Part shown: piece after piece, positions 17,517-25,739 of the stretch
Numbering within the stretch: the stretch's first letter is position 1
How the letters are laid out: each line of letters starts with the position of its first letter
DNA from: R-RK-3 sp031399085
GTDB taxonomy: Bacteria > Pseudomonadota > Alphaproteobacteria > Rhizobiales > Rhodomicrobiaceae
NCBI GenBank assembly: GCA_031399085.1
Contig: JANNOQ010000033.1
Coordinates: 248,001-312,000, forward strand
Reading direction: 5' to 3'
Length of the DNA stretch: 64,000 nucleotides
Notes under the pieces: generated by a model
Told to the model about the DNA's origin: nothing
Databases searched by the model: none
The model's input: the letters and a program-made list of their open reading frames with translations, nothing else
Program-made: the position numbers and the translations under genes

Positions 17517-18520
17517 TGACACAAAAGAACGCCAGCTCAACCGTCACCTTCCTCTATATCGCGCTGCTCGCACTCGCGATTGCCGCGCCGTTCTTTTTCT
17601 ATCCGCAATTCCTGATGCGTGCGCTCTGCCTGGCGCTGTTCGCCTCGGCCTTCAATCTGCTGCTCGGCTATGTCGGACTGTTATCGTTCGGCCACGCCGC
17701 CTTTTTCGGTTTCGCCGCCTATGTGACCGGGTTTGCGGCAAAGGAATGGGGATTACCACCGGAGGTCACGATTGTCCTTGGCGCGCTGGCCGCGACCGTG
17801 CTTGGCCTTGCATTCGGAGCGCTGGCGATCCGGCGGCAGGGCATCTATTTCGCCATGGTCACGCTGGCGCTGGCGCAAATGCTGTATTTCTTTTGCGTGC
17901 AAGCCCCGTTCACCCACGGCGAGGACGGCATTCAGGCGATCCCGCGCGGGCAACTCTTCGGCCTTCTCGATTTGAACGATAGCCTGACGATGTATTATTT
18001 CGTGCTCGCCATGTTCGTGCTTTGCTTCCTGCTGATCCAACGCACGATTCATTCGCCCTTTGGCCAGACGCTGAAGGCCATCCGCGAGAACGAGCCACGG
18101 GCCATTTCGCTCGGTTACAATGCGGACCGCTACAAATTGCTGGCCTTCGTGATCTCGGCGGGGTTGGCAGGCGTGGCTGGCTCTTTGTTCGCGCTTGTGT
18201 TCCAAATCGCGACGCTCAACAACGTCCACTGGCATACATCGGGCGAGGTCGTGCTGATGACGCTGCTCGGAGGGTTGGGCACCGTGCTCGGTCCCATGGT
18301 CGGCGCATTTCTGGTGGCGGGGATACAGCAATATCTGGCCGCCTTCGGCGCTTGGGTGTCGATCTTCCAGGGCATTATCTTCGTGGCCTGCGTGCTCCTG
18401 TTCCGCCGGGGCATCGTTGGCGAGATCATCGCCCTTGGCCAACGCGGGCCGAAAGCTGAAGATGAAAAATCGGTCGCTTCTACGGAACCGGCAGGCGCAC
18501 CCTCGACGGTAGCGCCTTGA
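17516..18520 (+). CDS. ABC transporter permease, LivM type
   Basis: A 334-residue permease with roughly nine helices. Family features are FNLLLGYVGLLSFGHAAFFG near residue 45 and a cytoplasmic loop ending in LKAIRENEPRAISLGYN, the expected contact with the ATPases. GGLGTVLGPMVGAFLV near the C terminus is also typical. The last 25 residues are a charged tail. This is the last gene of the five-gene importer operon; a convergent MerR gene ends 13 bases later. Confidence 0.93.
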   Translation: MTQKNASSTVTFLYIALLALAIAAPFFFYPQFLMRALCLALFASAFNLLLGYVGLLSFGHAAFFGFAAYVTGFAAKEWGLPPEVTIVLGALAATVLGLAFGALAIRRQGIYFAMVTLALAQMLYFFCVQAPFTHGEDGIQAIPRGQLFGLLDLNDSLTMYYFVLAMFVLCFLLIQRTIHSPFGQTLKAIRENEPRAISLGYNADRYKLLAFVISAGLAGVAGSLFALVFQIATLNNVHWHTSGEVVLMTLLGGLGTVLGPMVGAFLVAGIQQYLAAFGAWVSIFQGIIFVACVLLFRRGIVGEIIALGQRGPKAEDEKSVASTEPAGAPSTVAP

Positions 18521-18532
18521 TCTGACGAACCG

Positions 18533-18952
18533 TCAATGCGCCTCGTGCAGGCACTTACCGTGATCGGCGAGTACGTCGATCACCCGGCATTCCGCAATCA
18601 GGCCGCCCGCGCACGCCTCAACCATGCGCGCCAGTTCCTCCCGCATCGCCTGCAATTTGCCGATCTTTTCGTCGATCTCCGTAAGATGCGCCCCCGCGAT
18701 CGCATCCGCTGCCTCGCAGGGCGCGTCGGGGTGCGCGGCAAGCGCCAGGAGGCTGCGAACGGCGTTCAGCGTGAAGCCAAGCTCTCGGGCGTGCTTAATG
18801 AATAGCAGCCGGCGCAGCTCCCGGGCGCCATAGCGCCGTTGCCCTCCGGCCGTGCGCGGCGCTTCCGGCATCAGGCCGATCTGCTCGAAATAGCGCAATG
18901 TCTGCACCGCATAGCCCACCCGCCGGGCGAGATTGCCAATCGTATATTCCAC
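18533..18952 (-). CDS. MerR-family metal-responsive regulator
   Basis: A 139-residue regulator. The N-terminal winged helix begins TIGNLARRVGYAVQTLRYFEQ and continues with the family wing (GGQRRYGARELRRL), then a dimerising coiled coil. Three C-terminal cysteines (CAGGLIAEC and HGKC) with nearby His/Glu suggest a metal site like those of ZntR/CadR/PbrR-type members. The neighbouring divergent gene is a cation efflux protein whose promoter has the long MerR-type spacer with a dyad. It probably activates that gene when metal binds. Which metal cannot be decided from sequence. Confidence 0.9.
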   Translation of the reverse strand: MEYTIGNLARRVGYAVQTLRYFEQIGLMPEAPRTAGGQRRYGARELRRLLFIKHARELGFTLNAVRSLLALAAHPDAPCEAADAIAGAHLTEIDEKIGKLQAMREELARMVEACAGGLIAECRVIDVLADHGKCLHEAH

Positions 18953-18964
18953 GCGATTTTCCTC

Positions 18965-18995
18965 TTGAACCTACAGTCGCTGTAGATGTTAGCGT
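18965..18995 (+). promoter_or_regulatory. MerR-type promoter/operator of the cation efflux gene
   Basis: The -35 TTGAAC (18965-18970) and -10 TAGCGT (18990-18995) are separated by 19 bases, longer than the usual 17. The spacer contains the perfect dyad CTACAG-TCG-CTGTAG (18971-18985). Over-long spacers with a central dyad are the hallmark of promoters remodelled by MerR-family activators. It lies between the divergent regulator and efflux gene. Confidence 0.8.
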
Positions 18996-19024
18996 CAGCT
19001 CACGCTTTTCAAGGGAGAAATGGC

Positions 19025-19672
19025 ATGTCGGCGGGATGCGGCGATCACAATGCGAAATTTGACGGGGTGGACCCGCGCTACAGGCGCATCCTTTGGGCCG
19101 TCATCGCCATCAACGCGGCGATGTTCCTTGTCGAAATGACGGCCGGCGCGCTCGCCGGCTCGCAGGCCCTGCAAGCCGACGCTCTCGATTTCCTCGGCGA
19201 TACGCTGACCTATGGCATTAGCCTGGCCGTAATCGGCATGTCCGTCGCCGTCCGCTCGACCGCCGCCCTGTTCAAGGGGGTGAGCTTGATGGCGATGGGG
19301 GTCTGGGTGTTTGGCGCGACGGCCTATCAGCTGTTGGTGTTAGGCGTTCCGAGCGCGCAGGTCATGGGCGCAGTCGGGTTTCTGGCCTTGGCGGCCAATG
19401 TGGCGAGCGTGCTGCTGCTGGCGCGTTACAAGGACGGCGACGCCAATGTCCGCTCCGTCTGGCTTTGCTCACGCAACGACGCCATCGGCAATGTGGCGGT
19501 GATGATCGCGGCGGTCGCCGTTTGGGCAACTGCAAGCGCTTGGCCCGACTTGATCGTCGCCGCCGCCATGGCCGGGCTGTTCCTGGTGTCGTCCTTCTCG
19601 ATTCTGCGCCAAGCACTGGCCGAGCGACGTCTCGGCGAAGTGTCCCAAGAGCTGGCCGGGCATCGGCATTAG
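19025..19672 (+). CDS. Cation diffusion facilitator-type metal efflux protein (short)
   Basis: A 215-residue membrane protein with six hydrophobic helices. Helix II carries DFLGD (DxxxD), in the place where CDF exporters bind the metal; helix V carries CSRNDAIGN, with Asp and Asn. The C-terminal cytoplasmic dimerisation domain of typical 300-residue CDF proteins is absent, as in short relatives found beside MerR-type regulators. It should export a divalent metal such as zinc, cobalt or cadmium by proton antiport. A GGGAGA ribosome binding site precedes the ATG at 19025. The divergent MerR gene and the operator between them indicate metal-induced expression. Confidence 0.85.
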   Translation: MSAGCGDHNAKFDGVDPRYRRILWAVIAINAAMFLVEMTAGALAGSQALQADALDFLGDTLTYGISLAVIGMSVAVRSTAALFKGVSLMAMGVWVFGATAYQLLVLGVPSAQVMGAVGFLALAANVASVLLLARYKDGDANVRSVWLCSRNDAIGNVAVMIAAVAVWATASAWPDLIVAAAMAGLFLVSSFSILRQALAERRLGEVSQELAGHRH

Positions 19673-19678
19673 ATCACG

Positions 19679-19709
19679 ATGATTTTGGATTGGATCAATC
19701 CAAAATCAT
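19679..19709. terminator. Perfect 14-bp hairpin after the efflux gene
   Basis: A 14-base arm beginning ATGATTTTGG is perfectly inverted around a 3-base GAT loop, starting 7 bases after the efflux stop. It is AT-rich and lacks a T-run, but is well placed as a terminator for both convergent genes. Confidence 0.55.
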
Positions 19710-19732
19710 GAACAGTGATCTCGTTCTTACTT

Positions 19733-19788
19733 CTAGAGCGGGATGACGAGAGGAAAACCAGTTACCACTTTTCCTCATCCCGCTCTAG
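19733..19788. repeat. Intergenic palindromic repeat, CTAGAGCGGGATGA type
   Basis: Perfect 14-base inverted arms (19733-19746 and 19775-19788) enclose a second stem with the core GGAAAACC...CCACTTTTCC. This is a widely dispersed Rhizobiales repeat architecture. A related core occurs at 24864-24885. It abuts the stop of the acylase gene and could also act in transcription termination. Confidence 0.65.
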
Positions 19789-22211
19789 GGCTTGAATGTC
19801 AGCGTGCCCGTATTTTGGGCGCGCAGCTCGTCTTCACTTAGATTGAGCCGGATGCCTTCGCCGGCCTTATAGAGCGGCAGCTGGTCGGCATAGAAGGGTG
19901 ACAGCGGGTGACCGCTTTGGCCGGTCGCGATGATGAAGCGCGAGCGCGACGGGTCGGCCAAATCGTAAATGCCGCGAAACCCAGCCCCGGATTTCCGCAG
20001 CAGCGGACGCGCCTCGTCCGGCGGGCCGAGACCGCCGCCCCGATTGACGGAATAGAAACTGCCGTCGCTCGGAAATTCGACGCCGAACAGCGCGCGAAAG
20101 CCGGGCAGATTGTCGAGCACCTGATTGTCCATCACCGCAACATGCTCATTGCCCCAGCGCCATTTCGTGGCGTCCGCGCCATAGCGCCGCGACAACTCAT
20201 CGAGCGTTTTCCGGAACGCGGCCTCCACCGCCTTCATGCAATCCAGCCCTGCATCGTCGGCGCGGCAAAAGCCGTTCGGCTCGCGGAGAATGGCAACCAC
20301 GACGCCTGCGTTGAGCGCGCCAACGGACGGCGCGATCGGGTCCAGGCCGGATTTGAGCAATTGCCCGTTCATCAGCCGCAGCCACCAATCCATAATGAGC
20401 GGCTCGGGCCGGTCCCGGCTTGCGTTGAAATCCCAGCTTCGCAGGAGATCCAGCGCCTGGCGCTCCAGCGCTGTCGCCGGTTGCAGCTTGAGTAGGAAAG
20501 GCACGAGATCCCGCGCATGAGCGGCTTGATTGTCCATCTGGATCGCGGCCATGCTCGCCAGATCATGCTTGGGTTTGGCGCTCAGCCGTTCGACGATGCG
20601 CCTGGCGCGGTAGCCTGACGCCTGGTCGCGGCCGAACCAAAAAGGATAATCCGCGTCAATCACGGCGTTGTTGGCGTTCACGATGGCGCCGGCGGGCGGG
20701 TTGAAAAGCTGTGGCCAGCCTTCGAAAGGAACCATTCCGGTCCAATCCGAAACGCCGCTGGCGCCGTCCGCCGGATAGCGCCCGTCGCCGAATTTGCGGA
20801 TCGGGACCGCGCCGGCATTGACGAAGCCGATCGTTCCCTCGCGATCGGCATAGACAATATTCTGCGCGGGCGAGCGATAAAGCTGCAAGGCGGCTAGGAA
20901 CTCATCCTTGTTCCGCGCCAGATTGATGCGGAAGAATGCCTCGGGCGTCGTGTCCTCGCCACTGAGCCCGGTCCAGGCCAGCGCCATGAGCGTGCCGTCG
21001 GGACCAAGACCTTGCGCCTCGGGCAGCGCGTCGGAGATGACCGGACCGTGCCCGGTCTCGCGCCGCGTCATTTCGACGTCGGCCGCATCTTTGACCTTGA
21101 TGGTCAACCGCTCGGAGCGGACCGGCTGCGGCCCCTCGGGCGTCTGGTAAGTGCCGGGCTGGCCAGGCGCTTCAGTCTCGATGAAAAGGTCCTGCGTATC
21201 GCTGTCGGTGGTGGTGAAACCCCAGGCGATGTGGCCGTTCTGACCCAGCAGCACGAGTGGCACGCCCGGCGCGGTCGCTCCAGATATGGTGATCTCGGGC
21301 GTTGTGATCCGGGCGAGATACCACAGGATCGGAATGCCGAGTTCGAGATGGGGGTCGTTCGCCAGCAGCGGCTTGCCCGTTGTGCTGCGGCTGCCATCAA
21401 CCACCCATTCATTCGACGCGCCGGCTCCAATGCCCGGCAAGGCAAGCAGCCGGTTCAGCATGTCGAGGCTTGCGCTCGCATAAGGCGGCGGGGGCTCAGG
21501 CAGCAACGCGCCCCGCGTCTGCGCGCCGTTGAGTTCAGGCTTCAGCGTCACCGGCCATTCGGGAAATTTCGGCGGGAAAAGCCGCTCGGCGCGCTCGGCC
21601 CCGTAACGGGCGGCAAGCATTGCGCGCGAGGCGTCCTGGCGCCAATTCGCGCTCAGCTTCCAGGCCATCGCCTTGCCCCAGATCACCGAATCCTCGGGCC
21701 GCCACGGCTCAGGCGAAAAGCCGAGCAGAGCATATTCGAGCGGCAGCGCCTGACCGCTCTCATTCAGCCAGGCATTCACGCCCTCGGCATAGGCTTGTAG
21801 ATGTGCCTTCATCTCGGGCGACAGCGCAGAAAAGCTTTCCCGGCCGCGGCCGGCGAGGTCAAGCGTGCGGAATAGCCGGTCCAGAGCCAGGCCCCGCGCG
21901 CCGATGATTTCGGCAAGACGGCCTTCGGTGACCCGCCGGGTGATGTCCATCTGAAAGAACCGGTCCTGCCCATGCAGATAGCCGAGCGCGCGTGCAGCAT
22001 CCTTCAGATCCTTGGCGAAAATATGCGGCACGCCATGCTTGTCGCGAACCACGCGCACTTCAGTCCCAAGGCCAGCCAGCGTCACCTGGCCATCGAGCCG
22101 GGGCAGTCCCCGACTCCACCAGACATAGGCCGCCCCCGCGCCGAAAACCGGCAGAGCGATCAATCCCGCCAGCAGCCAGATGAAAATTCGCCCTTTTCGC
22201 GTACCCGACAT
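19785..22211 (-). CDS. Penicillin acylase family protein (N-terminal nucleophile hydrolase)
   Basis: An 808-residue precursor of the penicillin G acylase/AHL acylase family, exported and self-cleaved into two chains. An N-terminal hydrophobic anchor or signal lies at residues 9-31. The alpha subunit contains KDAARALGYLHGQDRFFQMD. The autoproteolysis site is GASNEWVVDG, whose Ser would be the N-terminal nucleophile of the beta chain. TGKPLLANDPHL and an oxyanion Asn (GFVNAG region) follow. It hydrolyses an amide bond of an acylated compound; N-acyl-homoserine lactones or other acylated amines are possible. I chose ATG 22211 because GGGAG lies 8 bases upstream and the signal peptide follows. 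Confidence 0.9.
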   Translation of the reverse strand: MSGTRKGRIFIWLLAGLIALPVFGAGAAYVWWSRGLPRLDGQVTLAGLGTEVRVVRDKHGVPHIFAKDLKDAARALGYLHGQDRFFQMDITRRVTEGRLAEIIGARGLALDRLFRTLDLAGRGRESFSALSPEMKAHLQAYAEGVNAWLNESGQALPLEYALLGFSPEPWRPEDSVIWGKAMAWKLSANWRQDASRAMLAARYGAERAERLFPPKFPEWPVTLKPELNGAQTRGALLPEPPPPYASASLDMLNRLLALPGIGAGASNEWVVDGSRSTTGKPLLANDPHLELGIPILWYLARITTPEITISGATAPGVPLVLLGQNGHIAWGFTTTDSDTQDLFIETEAPGQPGTYQTPEGPQPVRSERLTIKVKDAADVEMTRRETGHGPVISDALPEAQGLGPDGTLMALAWTGLSGEDTTPEAFFRINLARNKDEFLAALQLYRSPAQNIVYADREGTIGFVNAGAVPIRKFGDGRYPADGASGVSDWTGMVPFEGWPQLFNPPAGAIVNANNAVIDADYPFWFGRDQASGYRARRIVERLSAKPKHDLASMAAIQMDNQAAHARDLVPFLLKLQPATALERQALDLLRSWDFNASRDRPEPLIMDWWLRLMNGQLLKSGLDPIAPSVGALNAGVVVAILREPNGFCRADDAGLDCMKAVEAAFRKTLDELSRRYGADATKWRWGNEHVAVMDNQVLDNLPGFRALFGVEFPSDGSFYSVNRGGGLGPPDEARPLLRKSGAGFRGIYDLADPSRSRFIIATGQSGHPLSPFYADQLPLYKAGEGIRLNLSEDELRAQNTGTLTFKP

Positions 22212-22532
22212 AGGGTGTCTCCCGATTCTGCTTGGAGGAGTATGGCAGGCAAATGCGTCAGGAGCATCCGCGTTTTCCAAGAAATGAGGCGCCAGCGTCA
22301 ATGCTGAGGCTTTCGCGGTTGCCGCCGAATAAAGGCAGATGTTCGAGCGCCGGCCAAAAAATTGTGCGAGGACGGCACAGTCTCGTCGTCATTCGCAAAT
22401 AAATGTCCTTTCATCATACTTAGAAATACATGGTATAAACTTAGTTAGAAGGCAAATATCGCGCATAAATTGTATTTTATTGGTGTATTCGCGTCATAGT
22501 TTTAAGTTTCCATGTTTTGTTAACTTTGCCCT

Positions 22533-22547
22533 TTAAGCCAACATTAA
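22533..22547 (+). promoter_or_regulatory. CtrA box upstream of sciP
   Basis: TTAA-N7-TTAA(G), the full CtrA recognition spacing, lies 53-67 bases before the sciP start. In Caulobacter, sciP transcription is activated by CtrA, so the position fits known regulation. The gap from 22212 to 22600 is AT-rich compared with its surroundings and holds no gene that I can support. Confidence 0.65.
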
Positions 22548-22600
22548 GTGAGCCGGTGTAAGTTGCTTTTGTCGAGGTCAAGTTGTTTGTAGAGAGTCCG

Positions 22601-22876
22601 ATGACCGAACAGTTCAGGCTGCGCGTAAAATATGTGATGGGGCCGGATGGAAGTCCGCTGACGATTGCCGATCTGCCGCCCGTTACCACGAAGCGGTGGG
22701 TTATTCGGCGCAAGGCCGAGGTGGTCGCGGCCGTCAGGGGCGGGCTCTTGAGCCTCAGCGATGCGTGCACCCGATACCGGCTGACGGTCGATGAATTCCT
22801 AAGCTGGCAGCGTTCCATTGACCGTCACGGCCTGCCCGGGCTGCGCGCCACCCGCGTGCAGGATTATCGCGCCTAG
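22601..22876 (+). CDS. sciP: SciP, CtrA inhibitor (DUF1153)
   Basis: A 91-residue helix-turn-helix protein. YVMGPDGSPLTIADLPP, KRWVIRRKAEVVAAVRGG and VDEFLSWQRSIDRHGLPG are near-invariant blocks of SciP/DUF1153. In Caulobacter SciP binds CtrA at promoters and stops it recruiting RNA polymerase in G1 cells. I chose the ATG at 22601; an in-frame TTG 18 bases upstream is the alternative. The gene is about 4 kb from ctrA and 8 kb from chpT in this window, linking the circuit. A CtrA box sits upstream. Confidence 0.95.
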   Translation: MTEQFRLRVKYVMGPDGSPLTIADLPPVTTKRWVIRRKAEVVAAVRGGLLSLSDACTRYRLTVDEFLSWQRSIDRHGLPGLRATRVQDYRA

Positions 22877-22995
22877 CTTCTGTGCAATGCCGTGGATAAA
22901 ACGGTACGCTTATGAGCTTTCAGGTTCGCTCCATTTACAGCCCCTCCCCATGCGTCTAGCCTTAACCGAGCTGAAGATGGGTGGGAGCGCAGGCC

Positions 22996-23484
22996 GTGAC
23001 GTTTCCGAAAATCCACACGATCGGATATGAAGGCGCGGCGGTCGAAGATCTAATCGCCACTCTGAAACGTGCTGGCGTCACGCGGATCATCGACGTTCGC
23101 GAATGGCCGCATTCCCGCCGCGCCGAGTTCTCGATCGAGGAGCTTGCCGCCGCGCTCGACGAATTCGGCATCGCCTACACGCATATTCGCGAACTGGGCA
23201 ATCCTCCCGCTGGACGGCAGGCCGCACGCGCTGGTCATGCGGCGTCGTTTCGCGAGATTTTTGCCGCCCACCTCGACGGCGCCGGCGCGCGCAAAGGCTT
23301 GGACCGCGCGTTCGCCTATGCCGCCGGCGAAGCGGTTTGCCTTTTATGTCTGGAAAAGGCGCCAAGTCATTGCCATCGCTCGATGATCGCGGATCGCATG
23401 AGCGCGATATCGGGGCAGGAGGTCGTCAATCTGCGCGTGGCGGCGAAACAGGCCCATCCGGCACAAAATGCGTTCGATCTTTAA
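22996..23484 (+). CDS. DUF488 domain protein
   Basis: A 162-residue protein of the DUF488 family. The N-terminal IHTIGYEG, the conserved DVREWPHSRR segment (usually DVRxxPxSR) and the C-terminal CLLCLEKAPSHCHRSMIADR are family signatures. The Cys/His cluster at the end resembles a metal or nucleophile site. Biochemical function is not established for the family. The GTG at 22996 has GGGAG 8 bases upstream; a GTG at 22981 would add five residues. The neighbours sciP and the lipoprotein genes give no clear functional hint. Confidence 0.85.
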   Translation: MTFPKIHTIGYEGAAVEDLIATLKRAGVTRIIDVREWPHSRRAEFSIEELAAALDEFGIAYTHIRELGNPPAGRQAARAGHAASFREIFAAHLDGAGARKGLDRAFAYAAGEAVCLLCLEKAPSHCHRSMIADRMSAISGQEVVNLRVAAKQAHPAQNAFDL

Positions 23485-23498
23485 CCGGACAAAGGGCG

Positions 23499-24089
23499 CT
23501 ATCGCATCGACGACGGCGCTCTCGTTTCCTGATTGGGCGACCAGGCGCCCGCCGATGCCTGCATCGGACCGGACGAACTCATCTGCGGGCTCAAGGCCGG
23601 CACGGCGGCATAGCCTCCTGGGCCGCTATTTTCCTGGCATTCGCCGCGCCCGAAAATCCAAATCTCCACGTCGCGTTTCATCCTCGCCGCCAATTCGATG
23701 GGGAAGGACAAATTGCGCGTGGAGATGAGCGTATTGTCATTGAACGGATAGAACTGCACCAGGAAGGTTTGCGCCTGCGGGCCTTGCCCCGAGGTGATGG
23801 CGACTTGCTGCAACTCGGTCAGCCCCTCGGCGGTCTCCATCGCCGCCGGCTTGGTGTCATATTGGTAGCCGCTGAGAAGGGGGGCAGAGCCGCTAAACCA
23901 GCAGGCTTTCATCTGTTCGGTGAAGGATTTCTGCACCACGGCAGGCGCACCGAAGGATAGGCGCTGCGGCTCGGACCCCTCGACGCGGGCGATACCCGGG
24001 TCCTTCTTCGCGCAACCGGCGGCAATGATCGCGACGAGGCACGCCGTGGCCATCAATGCCTTACGCAACTTCCGCTCCCCAACGCCCAC
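23499..24089 (-). CDS. Putative lipoprotein, paralogue of the next gene
   Basis: A 196-residue protein with a lipoprotein signal (LVAIIAAGC, lipid-attachment Cys near residue 23). The mature part contains QMKACWFSGSAPLLSGY, which aligns with RIRACWLKPGAPKLANH of the neighbouring gene, followed by a beta-rich stretch. The last 40 residues are low complexity. It is probably anchored in the outer or inner membrane facing the periplasm; role unknown. I chose the GTG at 24089 because GGGGAC lies 6-11 bases upstream. It is convergent with the DUF488 gene. Confidence 0.65.
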   Translation of the reverse strand: MGVGERKLRKALMATACLVAIIAAGCAKKDPGIARVEGSEPQRLSFGAPAVVQKSFTEQMKACWFSGSAPLLSGYQYDTKPAAMETAEGLTELQQVAITSGQGPQAQTFLVQFYPFNDNTLISTRNLSFPIELAARMKRDVEIWIFGRGECQENSGPGGYAAVPALSPQMSSSGPMQASAGAWSPNQETRAPSSMR

Positions 24090-24159
24090 AATGTCCCCAA
24101 CACTGTGAATAGCCTGTGAAATCGTCAAAATTGGAGCAGGCTTGGTAATGCGCGAGATG

Positions 24160-24810
24160 TCAGCCCGAACAGTCCGGCTTCCCCTTGGCCCAGCCGGCAA
24201 GATCGGCCTTGAAGGCATCGTCCAGCTTGCTGTCCAGCCGGCGGTTGTCGCCTTTCACCGTCGAGCTGCTTTCGCCGCCGCTGATCTGGATGCGGAACGC
24301 CACCAATCCGCGCTTACCGTCGGGGTCTTTTTGATAAATGACGATCATGGCGTTGCTGCCGCCTGGCGCGACCTCCGCATGAAAGCCGTGATTGGCCAGC
24401 TTGGGCGCGCCGGGCTTTAACCAGCAGGCGCGAATTCGCTGAGCAAGCACCGTGTAAACCGAAATCGGCGATTGCTCCCATTCCACACTGTCGGGCGCGT
24501 AGGCCGAAGCGGTAAAGAGTTTCGTGCTGGCCAGACTTGGCAGCGAAAAGCCCGATTGCTGGTTCTTCTTGCCGTCATCGCCAGTTACTGCCGCGAGCCG
24601 CGCCGCGTCGGCGCTCTTGCGCCGCCGCTCCTCGCGAACCGGCAAGGGCGGAGCATTTGCAACTTCCACAGCTTCGCTTTGAGTCGCGGCCGGCAGCTTT
24701 TCATCATCGGAGCCGCCCAAAAGTTTCAGCTGAGACAGCCCGGACGTCTGCGCGCAGGCGCTTAAGCTGGCCAACAGCGCAAGTCCAGCAAGCTTCGCAA
24801 TCGAATGCAT
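24160..24810 (-). CDS. Putative lipoprotein, tandem paralogue
   Basis: A 216-residue lipoprotein. The signal ends LLASLSACAQ, a good lipobox with Cys near residue 19. A low-complexity charged linker (residues 25-80) precedes a C-terminal domain with IRACWLKPGAPKLANHGF and GKRGLVAFRIQISGG. The central CW...P motif is shared with the gene at 23499-24089, on the same strand 70 bases downstream, so the two likely arose by duplication and are co-transcribed. A GGGGG ribosome binding site precedes the ATG at 24810. No function can be assigned. Confidence 0.75.
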   Translation of the reverse strand: MHSIAKLAGLALLASLSACAQTSGLSQLKLLGGSDDEKLPAATQSEAVEVANAPPLPVREERRRKSADAARLAAVTGDDGKKNQQSGFSLPSLASTKLFTASAYAPDSVEWEQSPISVYTVLAQRIRACWLKPGAPKLANHGFHAEVAPGGSNAMIVIYQKDPDGKRGLVAFRIQISGGESSSTVKGDNRRLDSKLDDAFKADLAGWAKGKPDCSG

Positions 24811-24852
24811 AGAGCCCCCAATGCTCCCCGGAGCAGCACCTTGTTTTCGCCG

Positions 24853-24893
24853 CCTTTTCGAACGGAAAACCGTTCCCACTTTTCCTGAAAAGG
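24853..24893. repeat. Intergenic palindromic repeat, second copy of the GGAAAACC core
   Basis: CCTTTTC and GAAAAGG arms flank the core at 24864-24885, which differs from the 19752-19774 core by only a few bases. The copy lies between the lipoprotein and YajQ genes and ends 3 bases before the YajQ stop. Confidence 0.55.
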
Positions 24894-24895
24894 CT

Positions 24896-25381
24896 CTACT
24901 CGCGAAAATTCTGGAATTGCAGCGGCTGCTCGATATTCAACGACTTCACGAAGGCGATGACCTCCTGCAGATCGTCGCGCTTCTTGCCCGTCACGCGCAA
25001 CTCGTCCCCCTGAATGGCGACCTGCACTTTCATTTTCGCGTTTTTTATATCCTTGACGATGCGCCTCGCCAATTCCTTATCGACGCCGGTCTTAATCAAG
25101 ACCGTCTGCCGGACGGATTGGCCGGCAGCTTTCTCGACCGCCTTATAGTCCAGAACGCCGGGCTCGATCTTGCGCTTGGCGAGATGGCCTTGCAGCAGCT
25201 CATGCATTTGCTTGAGCTTCAAATCGTCGTCCGCGTGGATGATGAGCTCTTTCTCCTTACGCTCAACGCGGCTGTTTGAGCCTTTGAAGTCATAGCGCTG
25301 CGTGACTTCGCGCGCGATGTTTTGCAGCGCATTGTCGACCTCGGACAGGTCGGTCTCGGAAACGATATCGAATGAGGGCAC
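24896..25381 (-). CDS. yajQ: YajQ family nucleotide-binding protein
   Basis: A 161-residue protein matching YajQ over its full length. MPSFDIVSETDLSEVDNAL at the start, RYDFKGSNSRVE, and AKMKVQVAIQGDELRVTGKK near the C terminus are family blocks. The fold has two ferredoxin-like domains. A Xanthomonas homologue binds cyclic di-GMP and affects transcription; others bind GTP or tRNA, so the exact ligand here is open. It is cytoplasmic. The gene appears monocistronic. Confidence 0.95.
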   Translation of the reverse strand: MPSFDIVSETDLSEVDNALQNIAREVTQRYDFKGSNSRVERKEKELIIHADDDLKLKQMHELLQGHLAKRKIEPGVLDYKAVEKAAGQSVRQTVLIKTGVDKELARRIVKDIKNAKMKVQVAIQGDELRVTGKKRDDLQEVIAFVKSLNIEQPLQFQNFRE

Positions 25382-25516
25382 GACTCAGGACTCCTTACAT
25401 GGGCCTAGTGTTGGAATTTTTGGGCGAGGCGCAAGGAAATCCGCCGGTGTGTTCACAGGGTCGGATGACTAGGAGGTTATGGCGAGTCATTTCCAACGGG
25501 TATTCCGCGCTCGCCC

Positions 25517-25620
25517 TTGTTCGCGATGGCGGAAGCCTATCCTGCCCGACCGGTGACTTTTTTGGTGCCGTTCACCGCTAATGGGCCGGCCGATGTGCTG
25601 GCGCGTTGGATTGGGGGCTT
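25517..25620 (+). pseudogene. N-terminal remnant of a Bug-family (TctC) binding protein
   Basis: The translation AYPARPVTFLVPFTANGPAD, then VLAR, is the conserved start of mature tripartite-tricarboxylate (Bug) binding proteins, which usually read YPxRPVxxxVPFxxGGxxDxxAR. Homology stops after about 35 codons and the frame continues into unrelated hydrophobic sequence. No rest of the protein and no TctAB genes are present. It looks like a decayed fragment. The remainder of the 358-base gap (25382-25739) holds nothing else that I can support. Confidence 0.6.
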
Positions 25621-25739
25621 GGCCGCTGCCTTTGCGAGCAACGCACTCTGTTGCCTTGCGTTTCTAGCAATCGCGTATTGGAAACGCCGTAGCCACGCGG
25701 GAGATTGCGTTTTGCTGCCCGCGCGGCGCTCCAAACCGC

